From contig NZ_CP087880.1 of the NCBI RefSeq assembly GCF_021172065.1, positions 2,456,583 to 2,520,582 on the forward strand: 64,000 nucleotides of DNA. The letters run 5' to 3'. Origin of the DNA: Pseudocitrobacter corydidari (lineage in GTDB: Bacteria > Pseudomonadota > Gammaproteobacteria > Enterobacterales > Enterobacteriaceae). The translations under genes and the position numbers were made by a program. Positions 1 to 9,556 of this stretch are shown here, piece after piece (the stretch's first letter is position 1; every line of letters starts with the position of its first letter). Below the pieces are notes generated by a model. The model was not told the origin of the DNA. It was given only the letters and a program-made list of their open reading frames with translations, and did not search any database.

Positions 1-1258
1 AGATGTAGTTACTTGCAGGCGACAGCAGCGCTTTAAACTTCGGCTCACGGCCTTTGCGTCGCATCGCTGCACGGAACTTCAGGTGCGCCATGCAGATCAT
101 CACCCAGTTCAGCAGCAGCGTGGCAACAACCAGCGCCATCAGCAGGCCGAAGGCCTCTTTTGGCAACAGATAGTTCACCAGTACCACCAGCGAGGTGATC
201 GCCCCGGAAAGCAGCAGTGAATTCACCGGCACGCCGCGACGGCTGACTTTGGTGAGGAACTTCGGCGCGTTGCCCTGCACGGAAAGACCAAACAGCATGC
301 GACTGTTAGAGTAGACACCGCTGTTATACACCGAAAGCGACGCCACCAGAATCACGAAGTTCAGCGCCGATGCCACGATGTTGCTATCCAGATTATGGAA
401 GATCATCACGAACGGGCTGCTGTCGGACTTGATCTCTACCCACGGGTAAAGCGCCAGCAGAACCACCAGCGAGCCGATATAAAACAGCAGGATACGGTAC
501 ACCACCTGATTAACCGCTTTTGGAATGGTGGTCTCCGGGTTACGCGCCTCTGCGGCGGTAATACCAATCAGCTCCAGCCCGCCGAAGGAGAACATAATCA
601 CCGCCAGTGAAGTGATCAGCCCATTCCAGCCGGTGGCGAAGAAACCGTTATAGCGCCACAGATTATCAATGCTGGCGCGATCGCCGCCGTGATCGGTGAA
701 CAACATCCACAGACCAAAGCCGATCATACCGATGATTGCCAGCACCTTAATCAGCGCAAACCAGAACTCCGTTTCGCCATATAAGCGCACGTTCACCAGA
801 TTGACGGCGTTAATCAGCACAAAGAAGCCTGCCGCCCAGATCCAGGTAGGCACATCTGGCAGCCAGTACTGCATATAGATGCCCGCGGCGGTGAGTTCCG
901 CCATGCCAACCAGCACGAACATCACCCAGTAGTTCCAGCCGGAGAGGAAGCCCGCAAACGGCCCCCAGTACTTGTAGGCGAAGTGAGCAAATGATCCAGA
1001 TACCGGCTCTTCCACAACCATTTCGCCAAGCTGGCGCATGATCAGAAATGCGATAATACCGGCAACGCCATAGCCCAGCAGTACCGCCGGGCCCGCCATC
1101 TGAATCGCCGGGCCAATGCCGAGAAACAGACCGGTGCCAATCGCGCCGCCGAGGGCAATCAATTGAATATGTCGGTTTTGTAAGCCGCGTTGCAGCGTCG
1201 GAACCTGTTCCGACGAAGCATCCTGAATACTCTCGGATGCTGAGGACGTGTCTTTCAC
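1..1258 (-). CDS. pheP: Phenylalanine-specific permease PheP (3' end cut by window)
   Basis: Inner-membrane proton-coupled APC-family transporter that imports L-phenylalanine. The translated product is nearly identical to E. coli PheP as I remember it: it has the GGAIGTGLFLG first-helix motif, the EEPVSGSFAHFAYKYWGPF segment and VNLVNVRLYGETEFWFA. I used the GTG start at 1258 (GTG AAA GAC), preceded by AGGGG, because E. coli pheP also starts with GTG at this place. About 419 codons are present of roughly 458, so the last 40 residues or so lie beyond the left edge. The next gene to the right is a siderophore receptor on the same strand, separated by a terminator. Confidence 0.96.
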   Translation of the reverse strand, partial: MKDTSSASESIQDASSEQVPTLQRGLQNRHIQLIALGGAIGTGLFLGIGPAIQMAGPAVLLGYGVAGIIAFLIMRQLGEMVVEEPVSGSFAHFAYKYWGPFAGFLSGWNYWVMFVLVGMAELTAAGIYMQYWLPDVPTWIWAAGFFVLINAVNLVNVRLYGETEFWFALIKVLAIIGMIGFGLWMLFTDHGGDRASIDNLWRYNGFFATGWNGLITSLAVIMFSFGGLELIGITAAEARNPETTIPKAVNQVVYRILLFYIGSLVVLLALYPWVEIKSDSSPFVMIFHNLDSNIVASALNFVILVASLSVYNSGVYSNSRMLFGLSVQGNAPKFLTKVSRRGVPVNSLLLSGAITSLVVLVNYLLPKEAFGLLMALVVATLLLNWVMICMAHLKFRAAMRRKGREPKFKALLSPASNYI

Positions 1259-1352
1259 GTCAAACCCCTGTAGCTTTTTTATGAAGGCGCATCTTTTAAC
1301 ACTTCGATGCCGTTGTCGCAAGGCAATACATTCAGAGTGGTAATTAATGAAA

Positions 1353-1382
1353 CGCCCCGATAAGCCAGGCTTACCGGGGCGC
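1353..1382 (-). terminator. Intrinsic terminator after the siderophore receptor gene
   Basis: The arms CGCCCCGATAAG and CTTACCGGGGCG form a 12-bp stem with one A-C mismatch. On the minus strand it is followed by a T-rich stretch (TTTCATTAATT). It lies 20 nt after the receptor stop and separates it from pheP. Confidence 0.75.
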
Positions 1383-1402
1383 GAGGCCACAAAATGGTGC
1401 GA

Positions 1403-3607
1403 TTAGAAGTCGTATGTCATCGACACTTTCAGCGTTCTTGGTTCACCCTGGAACAGGTAAACGCCGGTATCATCCACGCCAGACCAGTACTTCTCGTTGG
1501 TCACGTTGTTCACACCGACGCGCCAGACCATTTCATTTTGATCCGCGTTCAGGCGCATGCGGTAGCGCATACCGAGGTCGAGGGTAGTGTAGCTATCCAG
1601 TTTCTTGGTGTTTGCCGCATCGGCATATTGAGAGCCAGTATGATTCACGCGTGCGGTGGCGGTTAAACCCTCCACCGGTTTGATATCGTACTCAGCGCCC
1701 AGCACCATGTAGAAGTTCGCCACACCCACGGCATCTTTGCCGTCGGTTGCGCCATTAGCCGTTTTACGCTGTTCCGCGTTCAACCACTGGGTGCTGCCGT
1801 TCAGGCGCAGGCCCAGCATCGGTTCGCCGAAGACGTTCAGCTCAACGCCACGGTTGCGCTGCTCGCCGTCCATTTTGTAGTAATTCTGCGCATCGGAAAT
1901 GGCGTTTGGTTTTTTAATTTCAAACAGCGCCAGCGAGCCGCCGATGTTACCGTAATCCACCTTCACGCCCAGCTCATTCTGTTTGGAATGTGCGATACCG
2001 GTGCTTTGCCCGGCGTTGGCGGCGGTGCTCGGTGCATTAGAGCCCGGTTGCAGTGCTTCGGTATGGTTGGCGTAGAACGAGACTTCTTCCCACGGTTTGT
2101 AGACCAGGCCCACGGTTGGCGTCCAGCGGCTTTCCGTGTAGCGACCAGAAAGGTCTTCATTGCCCGTGGCGTTGCTGTAGTTACGTACCACCACTTTCTG
2201 GTAGCGCGTTGCCGCCGTCAGCAGCACGCTGTCGTCAAAGAAGCCCAGCGTATCGCTGAATAGCCAGCCCTGAACGCGGCTGCGCGAGGTGGTCAGCGGG
2301 TCGGTATAATTACCGCCAAACCACGCGTTATCTGGCATCGCAACATCATGATTATCATAGATGTTGGTGGTCGGGTTACTGGAGGACATGCGCCATGCGG
2401 TGGCGTCTTTGCGCATCTGCGCCGCATAACCGATATTCACCTGATGGCTGACCGGCCCGGTATTGAAGTTACCGCGCACGCCGCCCATTCCGCTGTAGGT
2501 GTCGATCAGACGATTGGTATCCAGACGCCCCACCGTCGCGTCACCGTTAGCATTGGTCAGCTTCGGCGCGCTGTAGGTGCCGAGCTCATGACCATGCTGC
2601 ATGCCCCAGGCCGCATAGGTCGTCCAGTTATCGGTAAGATCGTATTCGGCTTTCGCCATACCGAATTCATTTTCGATATCGCTGTAGCCCCATTTCTGGC
2701 TGTAGTTTTTGGTGGTATCCGGAACGGAAGGAACGAAATCGACGCCGCTGATGTTGACGCCCATCGTGCCGCCGTGGAAGGTTTTCTTCTGGTAGCCAAA
2801 ATCAAGAGACGAACGGAATCGATCGCCGCGATAGTCCAGCCCCACCGACGCCAGCGTGGTGCGGCGTTTGTCGTTATCGACCGCCCCCTCCCCTTCGCGA
2901 TGCAGCACGTTCACGCGCGCGCCGAACTGGTTGTTATCACCAAAGCGACGCCCCAGATCCAGCGAACCACCCACCTGAGAGTCAGAGGTGTAGTCCACGC
3001 CCACGCGGGTGATTGGCGTATCTTCAGCTCGTTTCGGTTCAAGGTTGATCATCCCACCCACACCGCTGCTCGCCGCGCCATTCAACAAGGCGTTCGCGCC
3101 TTTGAAGACTTCCACGCGCTCCAGCATCTGGGTATCCATCACCTGACGCGGCACCACGCCGGCCAGGCCGCCCATGGTCATGTCATCGCCATCAAGCTTA
3201 AAGCCGCGAATGCGGTAGGTCTCAGCAAAGTTACCGTAGCCCTGTACCGTCTGCACGCCCGCATCATTGCTGACCACATCGGCGATGGTTTTCGCCTGCT
3301 GATCGGCCATCAATTTTGAGGTGTAGCCAATAACGTTAAACGGTACATCCATGGCTTTCTGCTCGCCCAGCATGCCCAGACGCCCGCCGTGGGCGATTTG
3401 TCCATCGAGGTAGGCCGGAACCGGCTGGTCGCCGCCCGGTTTAAAATCGCTGCCCTCAACGGCCTGAACCACCATCGTCTCCTCCTGGGCTTTTTTAGCC
3501 GGAGTATCTGTAGTGGTTGCCCCGCTGGCGGAGTGCGCGACGCTGCCTATCGCTAACGCCAACAGCGTTTTGCGTACTGGAGAAGTGAAACCCTTTGTGT
3601 TGTGCAT
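1403..3607 (-). CDS. TonB-dependent siderophore receptor (FcuA/FoxA-like)
   Basis: Outer-membrane gated barrel for uptake of a ferric siderophore, energised by TonB-ExbBD. The 734-residue protein has a signal peptide (about residues 1-29), a TonB box ETMVV at 43-47, a plug domain with the typical VRIRGF-like YRIRGFKLDG and VEVFKGANALLNG motifs, and a 22-strand barrel that ends in aromatic F (VSMTYDF). The general pattern fits hydroxamate receptors of the FcuA/FoxA/FhuA type, but the ligand cannot be read from sequence. It is monocistronic, between pheP and a divergent exporter gene. A Fur-like site lies about 110 nt upstream. E. coli K-12 has no receptor at this position, so it belongs to the variable argU-pheP interval. 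Confidence 0.9.
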   Translation of the reverse strand: MHNTKGFTSPVRKTLLALAIGSVAHSASGATTTDTPAKKAQEETMVVQAVEGSDFKPGGDQPVPAYLDGQIAHGGRLGMLGEQKAMDVPFNVIGYTSKLMADQQAKTIADVVSNDAGVQTVQGYGNFAETYRIRGFKLDGDDMTMGGLAGVVPRQVMDTQMLERVEVFKGANALLNGAASSGVGGMINLEPKRAEDTPITRVGVDYTSDSQVGGSLDLGRRFGDNNQFGARVNVLHREGEGAVDNDKRRTTLASVGLDYRGDRFRSSLDFGYQKKTFHGGTMGVNISGVDFVPSVPDTTKNYSQKWGYSDIENEFGMAKAEYDLTDNWTTYAAWGMQHGHELGTYSAPKLTNANGDATVGRLDTNRLIDTYSGMGGVRGNFNTGPVSHQVNIGYAAQMRKDATAWRMSSSNPTTNIYDNHDVAMPDNAWFGGNYTDPLTTSRSRVQGWLFSDTLGFFDDSVLLTAATRYQKVVVRNYSNATGNEDLSGRYTESRWTPTVGLVYKPWEEVSFYANHTEALQPGSNAPSTAANAGQSTGIAHSKQNELGVKVDYGNIGGSLALFEIKKPNAISDAQNYYKMDGEQRNRGVELNVFGEPMLGLRLNGSTQWLNAEQRKTANGATDGKDAVGVANFYMVLGAEYDIKPVEGLTATARVNHTGSQYADAANTKKLDSYTTLDLGMRYRMRLNADQNEMVWRVGVNNVTNEKYWSGVDDTGVYLFQGEPRTLKVSMTYDF

Positions 3608-3714
3608 AATTCGCTCGTGAAAGACGCTGAAGATGACGTTTGCGGCGATGCTTATTTATCTGCCTGTACGCCCGATGAACAGCGCCAGAACTCGCCACAA
3701 ACGATAAAGAGAAC

Positions 3715-3733
3715 GAGAACTATACTCATTAAA
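3715..3733. promoter_or_regulatory. Candidate Fur box upstream of the siderophore receptor
   Basis: GAGAACTATACTCATTAAA matches the 19-bp Fur consensus at 13 positions, 12 of them in the first 16. It sits between the divergent receptor and EamA exporter genes, nearer the likely receptor promoter. Iron repression is expected for this receptor family; the site is an inference by eye. Confidence 0.45.
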
Positions 3734-3828
3734 ATTTAGCAATCAAGCATAATTAGCCGGGTAATGAAAGGGATGACGCACACAGCAGAGCCTGTAGAAT
3801 GGAGTGCTTACACAGAGGGGGAATATCG

Positions 3829-4668
3829 GTGCTGCTGAAAATTATTCTGGCGATGGTCGCATTCGCGGCGAATTCCCTGCTCTGCCGTCTGGCGTTAAAG
3901 GGTCTGCATATGGATGCGGTCTCTTTTAGCAGCGTGCGCCTGCTCAGCGGCGCGATTGCGCTTTTTCTTTTGCTCCAGCTCCCCGCCCTTAAGAAGAGAC
4001 CAGAATTTAACTGGCTGAACGCTTGCCTGCTCGCGCTCTACGTTTTCGCGTTTTCTATTGCTTATGTCTCGATGGGCGCGGCAATGGGCGCACTGCTGTT
4101 GTTCGGCACCGTACAGCTGGTTATGACCGGGTGGGGATTCCTGCGCGGCGAGCGCCTGACGCCGCTGAAAACCGTCGGTATCATCGCCGCAATGGCAGGC
4201 CTGGTGCTATTGCTGCTGCCTGGCGCAGCGCGCCCTCCGCTCACCGCCGCGTTGATGATGATTGCATCCGGCGCCGCCTGGGGGGCGTACTGCATTACCG
4301 GGAAACGGGTACAAAATGCTGCCGCGGCCACCGCCGGGAATTTTATTCTGGCAGTGCCGATTGCGCTGGTCGTTTTTCTGCTAAGCGGAATGCAAAGCCA
4401 TATGGATGCGAGCGGATTAATGCTGGCGGTCACCTCGGGCGCGCTGGCGTCAGGCGCCGCCTATTTGCTGTGGTATTCCCTGCTACCGAAGCTTAGCCCG
4501 GCGACGGCAAGCACGCTGCAACTGAGCGTGCCTTGTCTGGCGGCGTTGGGTGGAATGGTGTTTCTGGGTGAGGCATTAACAGTACGTATGCTTATGTCGA
4601 TCGTGGTGACATTGTCGGGGATCGGGCTGGTTATCTATGCCGATCGCAGCCCAACGATTAAGGAATAG
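3829..4668 (+). CDS. EamA/DMT-superfamily inner-membrane transporter
   Basis: Ten-helix drug/metabolite transporter made of two EamA repeats (roughly residues 5-125 and 135-275). It is rich in Ala, Leu and Gly, with a conserved small-residue pattern in each half (GAAMGALLLFGTVQL; ASGAAYLLWYSLLP). Most relatives export amino acids or metabolites; no substrate can be named. I chose the GTG start at 3829, which has AGAGGGGGA six to seven bases upstream; an in-frame ATG at 3799 has no clear ribosome site. It is divergent from the siderophore receptor. Its stop codon overlaps that of the HD-GYP gene on the other strand by 11 bp (convergent overlap). Confidence 0.82.
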   Translation: MLLKIILAMVAFAANSLLCRLALKGLHMDAVSFSSVRLLSGAIALFLLLQLPALKKRPEFNWLNACLLALYVFAFSIAYVSMGAAMGALLLFGTVQLVMTGWGFLRGERLTPLKTVGIIAAMAGLVLLLLPGAARPPLTAALMMIASGAAWGAYCITGKRVQNAAAATAGNFILAVPIALVVFLLSGMQSHMDASGLMLAVTSGALASGAAYLLWYSLLPKLSPATASTLQLSVPCLAALGGMVFLGEALTVRMLMSIVVTLSGIGLVIYADRSPTIKE

Positions 4669-5878
4669 ATGCTACGTCGCGCACCAACGCCCGGCCACCT
4701 TCGCGAGCCTGGTTTACAATACTGTAAAATGCCTCTTTATGCTGATGCAGCAGCGCAACAATCTCGCCGTCAATCGAGCCGTCCTCCACCGCTTTATCCA
4801 TAATATCCAGTGCATCCTGAATACTCAGTGGGCCACGATAGGGGCGAACTTCTGTTAATGCGGTAAAGAAGTCTGCCACCGCCACAATACGACTGGGGAT
4901 ATCGAGATAAATACGGTTCAGATGATAAGGATATCCTGAACCATCAAGTCGTTCATGATGGTTCGCTGCCCATGCGGCAATCTCGCCTAATTCTGCGACA
5001 ACGCTAAGAATTTCTGCGGTTTTGTAACTGTGCTCTTTCAGCATGCTGTACTCTTTCCTCGACAGCGCACTTTTTTTCTCAAGCAGACTAATAGGGACAT
5101 ACAGTTTGCCAATATCATGAAGATAACCGGCAATTTCAATTCGCTGCTGATCGTAGCTGGTCATCCCGCTGTAATATGCCAGCTCTCGCGCCACAAGCCC
5201 TACGGTCATGCTGTGGGCCGCTGTAAATCCGCTATGGGTATCGACAATACGGGCAATCAGCGTACAAATTTGCTGGAAGTCATCGATATCGAGATGAATG
5301 ACTTTTATCGGCGAGATAACATTAACAACCCGAGGAATATTATCGGTTTGCAAACGGAACCAAAAATATTCCCTCTGGCTGACGGTATTCAGAAAATCAT
5401 AAAACTCAGCGGGGAAATCACTGTAACGCTCAGCAAAACCATTGCAGATATCCTCGCTACAGGAAGCCAGGTTTTCCGGGTACAGGCGCAAATCGTACTC
5501 AAATTGATCGCAGAAAGAGAGAATGGCTTTTTCCTGCTGATGCTTGTCTTCATACCCCGCACGACGCGTATAGACAATCGCTTTAGTCTGCTCAAAAATA
5601 TCAAGACCGTTCAGCATGTTATAAGTATAACGTTGATGCAATTCATTATTAGAATGAAAATCACCATGCTCGCGGGTGCGTATATCGATAAGCTCACCGA
5701 TATCATGAAGCAATGCAGCAATATAGACATTCTTCTGCTGCTCTTTACTCAGTTCAAGATAATCGCAAAGCTCCATCGCGACGATGGCCGTCCGCTCCAT
5801 GTGTTTCACTAACGCTGGAGAGACGATTTTTATGAGTTCGTTAATAAACTTGATTGATAATTGCAGGGATATATCCAT
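4658..5878 (-). CDS. HD-GYP domain protein, probable cyclic di-GMP phosphodiesterase with two HD modules
   Basis: The 406-residue soluble protein carries a full C-terminal HD-GYP set: H222 (AAHS), YLHDIGK with H254/D255, H283 (KEHS), HHERLDGSGYP at 307-317, and ASRIVAVADFF-like IPSRIVAVADFFTA. Such domains hydrolyse cyclic di-GMP with a bimetal centre. The N-terminal half (about 20-140) looks like a second, degenerate HD module with LLHDIGE (H58/D59) but no GYP motif. There is no receiver, PAS or membrane segment. HD-GYP proteins are uncommon in E. coli relatives, which mostly use EAL domains. The gene stands alone, convergent with the EamA gene. A weak ribosome site precedes the ATG at 5878. 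Confidence 0.85.
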   Translation of the reverse strand: MDISLQLSIKFINELIKIVSPALVKHMERTAIVAMELCDYLELSKEQQKNVYIAALLHDIGELIDIRTREHGDFHSNNELHQRYTYNMLNGLDIFEQTKAIVYTRRAGYEDKHQQEKAILSFCDQFEYDLRLYPENLASCSEDICNGFAERYSDFPAEFYDFLNTVSQREYFWFRLQTDNIPRVVNVISPIKVIHLDIDDFQQICTLIARIVDTHSGFTAAHSMTVGLVARELAYYSGMTSYDQQRIEIAGYLHDIGKLYVPISLLEKKSALSRKEYSMLKEHSYKTAEILSVVAELGEIAAWAANHHERLDGSGYPYHLNRIYLDIPSRIVAVADFFTALTEVRPYRGPLSIQDALDIMDKAVEDGSIDGEIVALLHQHKEAFYSIVNQAREGGRALVRDVASIP

Positions 5879-6336
5879 GATACGATTCTATTTTCTTCTC
5901 TCTTACACAATGATACATCCGCTCCACCCCGTGGCGGATTGAAGACCCTGCAATTTATAAATGCCACGATGATTTTAATTATAATTATCGTGTATATCCA
6001 GTAAAACCCAACCACCAGCGTGTTTTTTAAGTTATTTTATCCTGACGCCCCCTGATTATACGTTATCGCAAATTAAAAGCGGGCGAACTATTGGTAAAAC
6101 TAAATAATAACCTACCTCCTTAGGCGTACTCTCGATTACAGACAAACTTATCGCTAATTTAGCTTAACAATTAATACAAATCTCACTCAAGCCAGCCTGC
6201 ATTCTTGCTGTCGTCGTCAGACTATAACCAAAAAACAGATAATCTATTCAACATTTGTTATTTCAAATTGGCGGAAGACCCTCGCTATTCTGGCCTCCAG
6301 GCGGAACATCCCGCATCCCATCAGGAGGTAAGGCAC
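5879..6336. promoter_or_regulatory. AT-rich divergent regulatory region between HD-GYP and monooxygenase operons
   Basis: Contains the promoters of both divergent units. I see no RNA gene or convincing ORF. The monooxygenase frame is open upstream to 6205 but lacks a ribosome site there. Sulfur-starvation control by CysB or Cbl would be expected for such an operon, but I cannot point to a firm site. Confidence 0.4.
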
Positions 6337-7683
6337 ATGACTAAACAGATAAAGCTCGGCGCTTTTCTGCCCGGCGGTGGACAACACATCGCAGCGTGGC
6401 GTCATCCGGACCAGCCAGCAGATGGCGCAACCAGCTTTGAGTTTCATAAACAGCTCGCGCAAACGGCGGAGCGCGGCTTGTTTGACGCCTATTTTCTGGC
6501 TGACGGTCTGGCAGCCCCTGCGGCGGGCAGCAGCGAAGGCGGCAGCGCCAAAGTGGCCGGTTTTGAACCCGTCACCCTATTCAGCGCCCTCGCCCCGCTG
6601 ACCAAAAATATCGGTTTTATCGCCACCGCCTCCACCACTTATGAAGAGCCCTACAATCTGGCGCGCAAATTCGCCTCGCTGGATCTCATTTCCGGCGGCC
6701 GCGTGGGCTGGAACGTGGTGACCACCGCGACCGACGCCGCCGCGCACAACTTTAATCTTGATACGCAGCATCCCCATGAATATCGCTACCAGCGCGCGGC
6801 CGAGCATGTTGATGTGGTGAAAAAGCTGTGGGACAGCTTTGAAGACGATGCTTTCATACGCGATAAAGCCTCCGGCGTTTTCGTTGATGCGCAGAAGGTG
6901 CACGCCACACATCACCGGGGAAAATTCTTCAAAGTGAAAGGCCCGCTGAATGTGCCACGCTCGCCGCAGGGGCAGCCGGTAATTGTCCAGGCCGGGCAAT
7001 CCGAGAGCGGACGCGCGCTGGCCGCCGCTACCGCAGAGGTGATTTTTACTTCCCATCAGCATCTGCACACCGCGCAGGCGTTCTACCGGGATATCAAAGC
7101 TCGCGCCAGAGCGGCGGGCCGTAACCCGGACCACGTGCTCATCATGCCAGGCGTCGCGCCGTTCGTTGGGCGTACGGAAGAAGAAGCGCAGGAAAAGTAC
7201 CGCAAAATTACCTCGCTGATTGTCGAATCCGATGGGATTGCGCTGCTCAATGGTCTGGCTGGAGGGGCGATCAATCTGGCGGAGTACGATCTCGATGGAC
7301 CGCTGCCGCCGCTGCCGGTGACAGAAGGAATGAAATCGCGCCCGGAGCTGATCCGCCAGATCGCCGACGAAAACAATTTCACCATTCGCGAACTCTACCA
7401 GTGGGTCGCCACTGCCCGCGGTCACTTCACCATCGTCGGCAGCGCCGAACAGGTGGCAGATACACTCCAGGAGTGGTTCGAGAATGAAGCCGCCGACGGG
7501 TTTAATATTCTGCCGCCGTGGCTGCCGGGCGGGCTGGATGACTTTATCGAACTGGTGCTGCCCATCCTGCAACAGCGCGGGCTGTTCCGCACGGCGTACG
7601 AAGGCACGACGCTGCGCGAAAACCTCGGGCTGCCGTTTGCCGAGAACCGGCATTCCACCCTGCACCGCGCCAAAGTCGCCTGA
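6337..7683 (+). CDS. NtaA/SnaA/DszA-family FMN-dependent monooxygenase
   Basis: Bacterial luciferase-like, reduced-flavin-dependent monooxygenase of the nitrilotriacetate/dibenzothiophene-sulfone class. The family hallmarks are visible: LGAFLPGGGQHIAAWRHP at the N-terminus, the GLFDAYFLADGLA segment, RVGWNVVTTATDAAAHNF, and ERVDVVKKLW-like EHVDVVKKLWDSFEDDA. Length is 448 residues, usual for the family. The start at 6337 is set by a strong AGGAGG at 6323. It heads an operon with permease, binding protein and ATPase of the SsuABC/TauABC type, which suggests oxygenolytic release of sulfur from an imported organosulfur compound. The flavin reductase that such enzymes need is not in the cluster. 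The exact substrate is unknown. Confidence 0.85.
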   Translation: MTKQIKLGAFLPGGGQHIAAWRHPDQPADGATSFEFHKQLAQTAERGLFDAYFLADGLAAPAAGSSEGGSAKVAGFEPVTLFSALAPLTKNIGFIATASTTYEEPYNLARKFASLDLISGGRVGWNVVTTATDAAAHNFNLDTQHPHEYRYQRAAEHVDVVKKLWDSFEDDAFIRDKASGVFVDAQKVHATHHRGKFFKVKGPLNVPRSPQGQPVIVQAGQSESGRALAAATAEVIFTSHQHLHTAQAFYRDIKARARAAGRNPDHVLIMPGVAPFVGRTEEEAQEKYRKITSLIVESDGIALLNGLAGGAINLAEYDLDGPLPPLPVTEGMKSRPELIRQIADENNFTIRELYQWVATARGHFTIVGSAEQVADTLQEWFENEAADGFNILPPWLPGGLDDFIELVLPILQQRGLFRTAYEGTTLRENLGLPFAENRHSTLHRAKVA

Positions 7684-7693
7684 GGAGTGAACC

Positions 7694-8530
7694 ATGAGCA
7701 TGTTATATCCCTCCACCGGAACCGCCGTTTCCCGCCCACGTACGGCGGCGAAAACCGCGGCGCTCTGGTCAAAGCGCAGCCTGAATTTCTTCGCCCGTTA
7801 CGGCCTGTTGATGCTGTTCTTCGCGGGCTGGCAGGTCGCCAGCAGCGTCGGCTGGCTGAACCCGGCGGTGATCCCACCGCTCGATAAAGTGGTGCTGGCA
7901 TTGTGGAACGGCGTCCATTCCGGCGCGCTGCTGGGCGATATCTCCATCAGCCTGCAACGCGCCGGGCTGGCGTTTTTCTCGGCGGTGATTATCGGTATTC
8001 CGCTGGGCCTGTTTATGGGGCAAATCCGCCCGATTGAACGCGCGCTGGATCCAATTCTGCAACTGTTCCGTCAGACCTCCGCGCTGGCGCTCTACCCGGT
8101 CTTTATTTTGCTGTTCGGCCTTGGCGAAACCTCAAAAGTGTTCGTCATCTTCTGGGCCGCCCTCTTCCCGGTGCTGTTATCGACCATCAGCGGCGTGAAG
8201 CAGGTCGACGGCAAGCTGCTGGAGATGGCACGCACTTTCGGCGCAGGCGAACTGACGCTGTTCCGTCGGGTGATTGTTCCGGCGTCGATTCCGGGTATTT
8301 TCGTCGGCCTGCGTTTATCCGCCACCACCGCCCTGCTGCTGCTGATTGCCGCCGAGATGATTGGCGCAAATCGCGGAATTGGCTTCCAGGTGATGAACGC
8401 CCAGTACAATTTCCAGATCCCGCTGATGTTTGCCGCCATCTTCCTGCTGGCGCTGGCCGGGCTGCTCGCCAACTCAATTCTGGTATTCCTGCAACGCCGC
8501 CTGTGTCGCTGGAATCCGCGTGACCAGTAA
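7694..8530 (+). CDS. ABC transporter permease, sulfonate/taurine type (SsuC-like)
   Basis: Inner-membrane subunit of an importer of the SsuC/TauC group. The 278-residue protein has about six membrane helices and the EAA loop that contacts the ATPase (EMARTFGAGELTLFRRVIVP, about residues 177-196). The start ATG at 7694 is preceded by GGAGTG, 10 nt after the monooxygenase stop, so the two are co-transcribed. It is the second gene of a four-gene operon; a 53-nt gap leads to the binding-protein gene. Confidence 0.9.
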   Translation: MSMLYPSTGTAVSRPRTAAKTAALWSKRSLNFFARYGLLMLFFAGWQVASSVGWLNPAVIPPLDKVVLALWNGVHSGALLGDISISLQRAGLAFFSAVIIGIPLGLFMGQIRPIERALDPILQLFRQTSALALYPVFILLFGLGETSKVFVIFWAALFPVLLSTISGVKQVDGKLLEMARTFGAGELTLFRRVIVPASIPGIFVGLRLSATTALLLLIAAEMIGANRGIGFQVMNAQYNFQIPLMFAAIFLLALAGLLANSILVFLQRRLCRWNPRDQ

Positions 8531-8583
8531 CGTTTTTGCACCACCCACTATAAGAAAACACTCATCGCAGACAGGAACAGATC

Positions 8584-9546
8584 ATGAAAAAAATTCTTCC
8601 GTTATTTTGGGCGACCACGCTGATGCTTTTTGGCGCCTCCTCCGCAACACAGGCGCAGGATGAAGTCACGATGCGCTATATGACCAGCCACGGCGGCATT
8701 GCAGCCCATGAACTGGCGGATGCATTAGGGTATTTCAAGGGTACGGGCATCACCTTTAAAAGCGCCGGTTACGCCAGCGGCGGGCCAGAGTCGCTGTTCG
8801 CGCTGGCTTCAGGCAGCATTGATATCGGTTCAGCGGCAACGCCCGCTGTGATCAACTCCATCGCCGGGGGCAACCAGTTTGTCGCGGCGTATCCGACAAA
8901 CGGCATCGATAACACCACCAAATCGATTTTCTACGTGCGAGAAGACAGCCCGATTAAATCAGTGAAAGATTTAGCGGGGAAAAGTATCGCTATCAATACG
9001 TTAGGCGCACATCTTGATTACACCGTACGGGAAGCGTTGCATAAAGCCGGGCTGCCGGAAAAAGCCGCGCGCCTGGTGGCCGTGCCTGGCCCGCAGCTTG
9101 AGCAAACCCTGCGATCCGGCCAGGTGGATGTTGCCGCGTTTGGCTACTGGCAGACCACCTTTGAAGGCGTGGCCCGCAGCCACGGCGGCCTGCGCCCGAT
9201 TCTGAATGACACGGAGGTGCTTGGCCCTATCGCCGGCGGGTTTACCGTCCTGCGCGCGGATTTCGTAAAAGCGCACCCGCAGGCAGCGCGTGACTTTGTG
9301 CTGCAATCGGCGCGCGCGCTCGATTTCGCCCGTGAAAACCCAGAAAAAACGCGCGAAATTCTGGCGCAGAAGCTGAAAGAACGCGGCGAAAATCCGGAGC
9401 TGGCGAAATATTTCACCGGCTACGGCGTGCGTAAAGGCGGGCTGGCGGAAGATCACGATGTGCAGTTCTGGCTGGATGTTCTGCAACGCGGTGGCGTGCT
9501 GCAAAAAGATCAGCTGAAAACCAGCGATATCCTGTTAAAAGTCTGA
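8584..9546 (+). CDS. Periplasmic substrate-binding protein, aliphatic sulfonate type (SsuA-like)
   Basis: Periplasmic type II binding protein of the NMT1/SsuA group that presents substrate to the adjacent permease. A signal peptide (1-24) is followed by a mature start QDEVTMRYM. The typical features are the GGPESLFALASGSIDIGSAATPAVINSIA ligand segment, KSVKDLAGKSIAINTLGAH and GQVDVAAFGYWQTTFE. Length 320 residues is normal. The genes on both sides encode the permease and ATPase of the same system. Ligands of this group include sulfonates, taurine and related sulfur compounds; specificity is not readable here. Confidence 0.88.
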   Translation: MKKILPLFWATTLMLFGASSATQAQDEVTMRYMTSHGGIAAHELADALGYFKGTGITFKSAGYASGGPESLFALASGSIDIGSAATPAVINSIAGGNQFVAAYPTNGIDNTTKSIFYVREDSPIKSVKDLAGKSIAINTLGAHLDYTVREALHKAGLPEKAARLVAVPGPQLEQTLRSGQVDVAAFGYWQTTFEGVARSHGGLRPILNDTEVLGPIAGGFTVLRADFVKAHPQAARDFVLQSARALDFARENPEKTREILAQKLKERGENPELAKYFTGYGVRKGGLAEDHDVQFWLDVLQRGGVLQKDQLKTSDILLKV

Positions 9547-9556
9547 GGAGACCGCC

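Noticed and set aside
5879..6336. Possible riboswitch in front of the monooxygenase operon
   Set aside because: I found no conserved aptamer core; the region looks like ordinary AT-rich promoter DNA.
6577..7716. 379-codon open frame on the minus strand
   Set aside because: Antisense to the monooxygenase gene, which has clear family motifs and a strong ribosome site.
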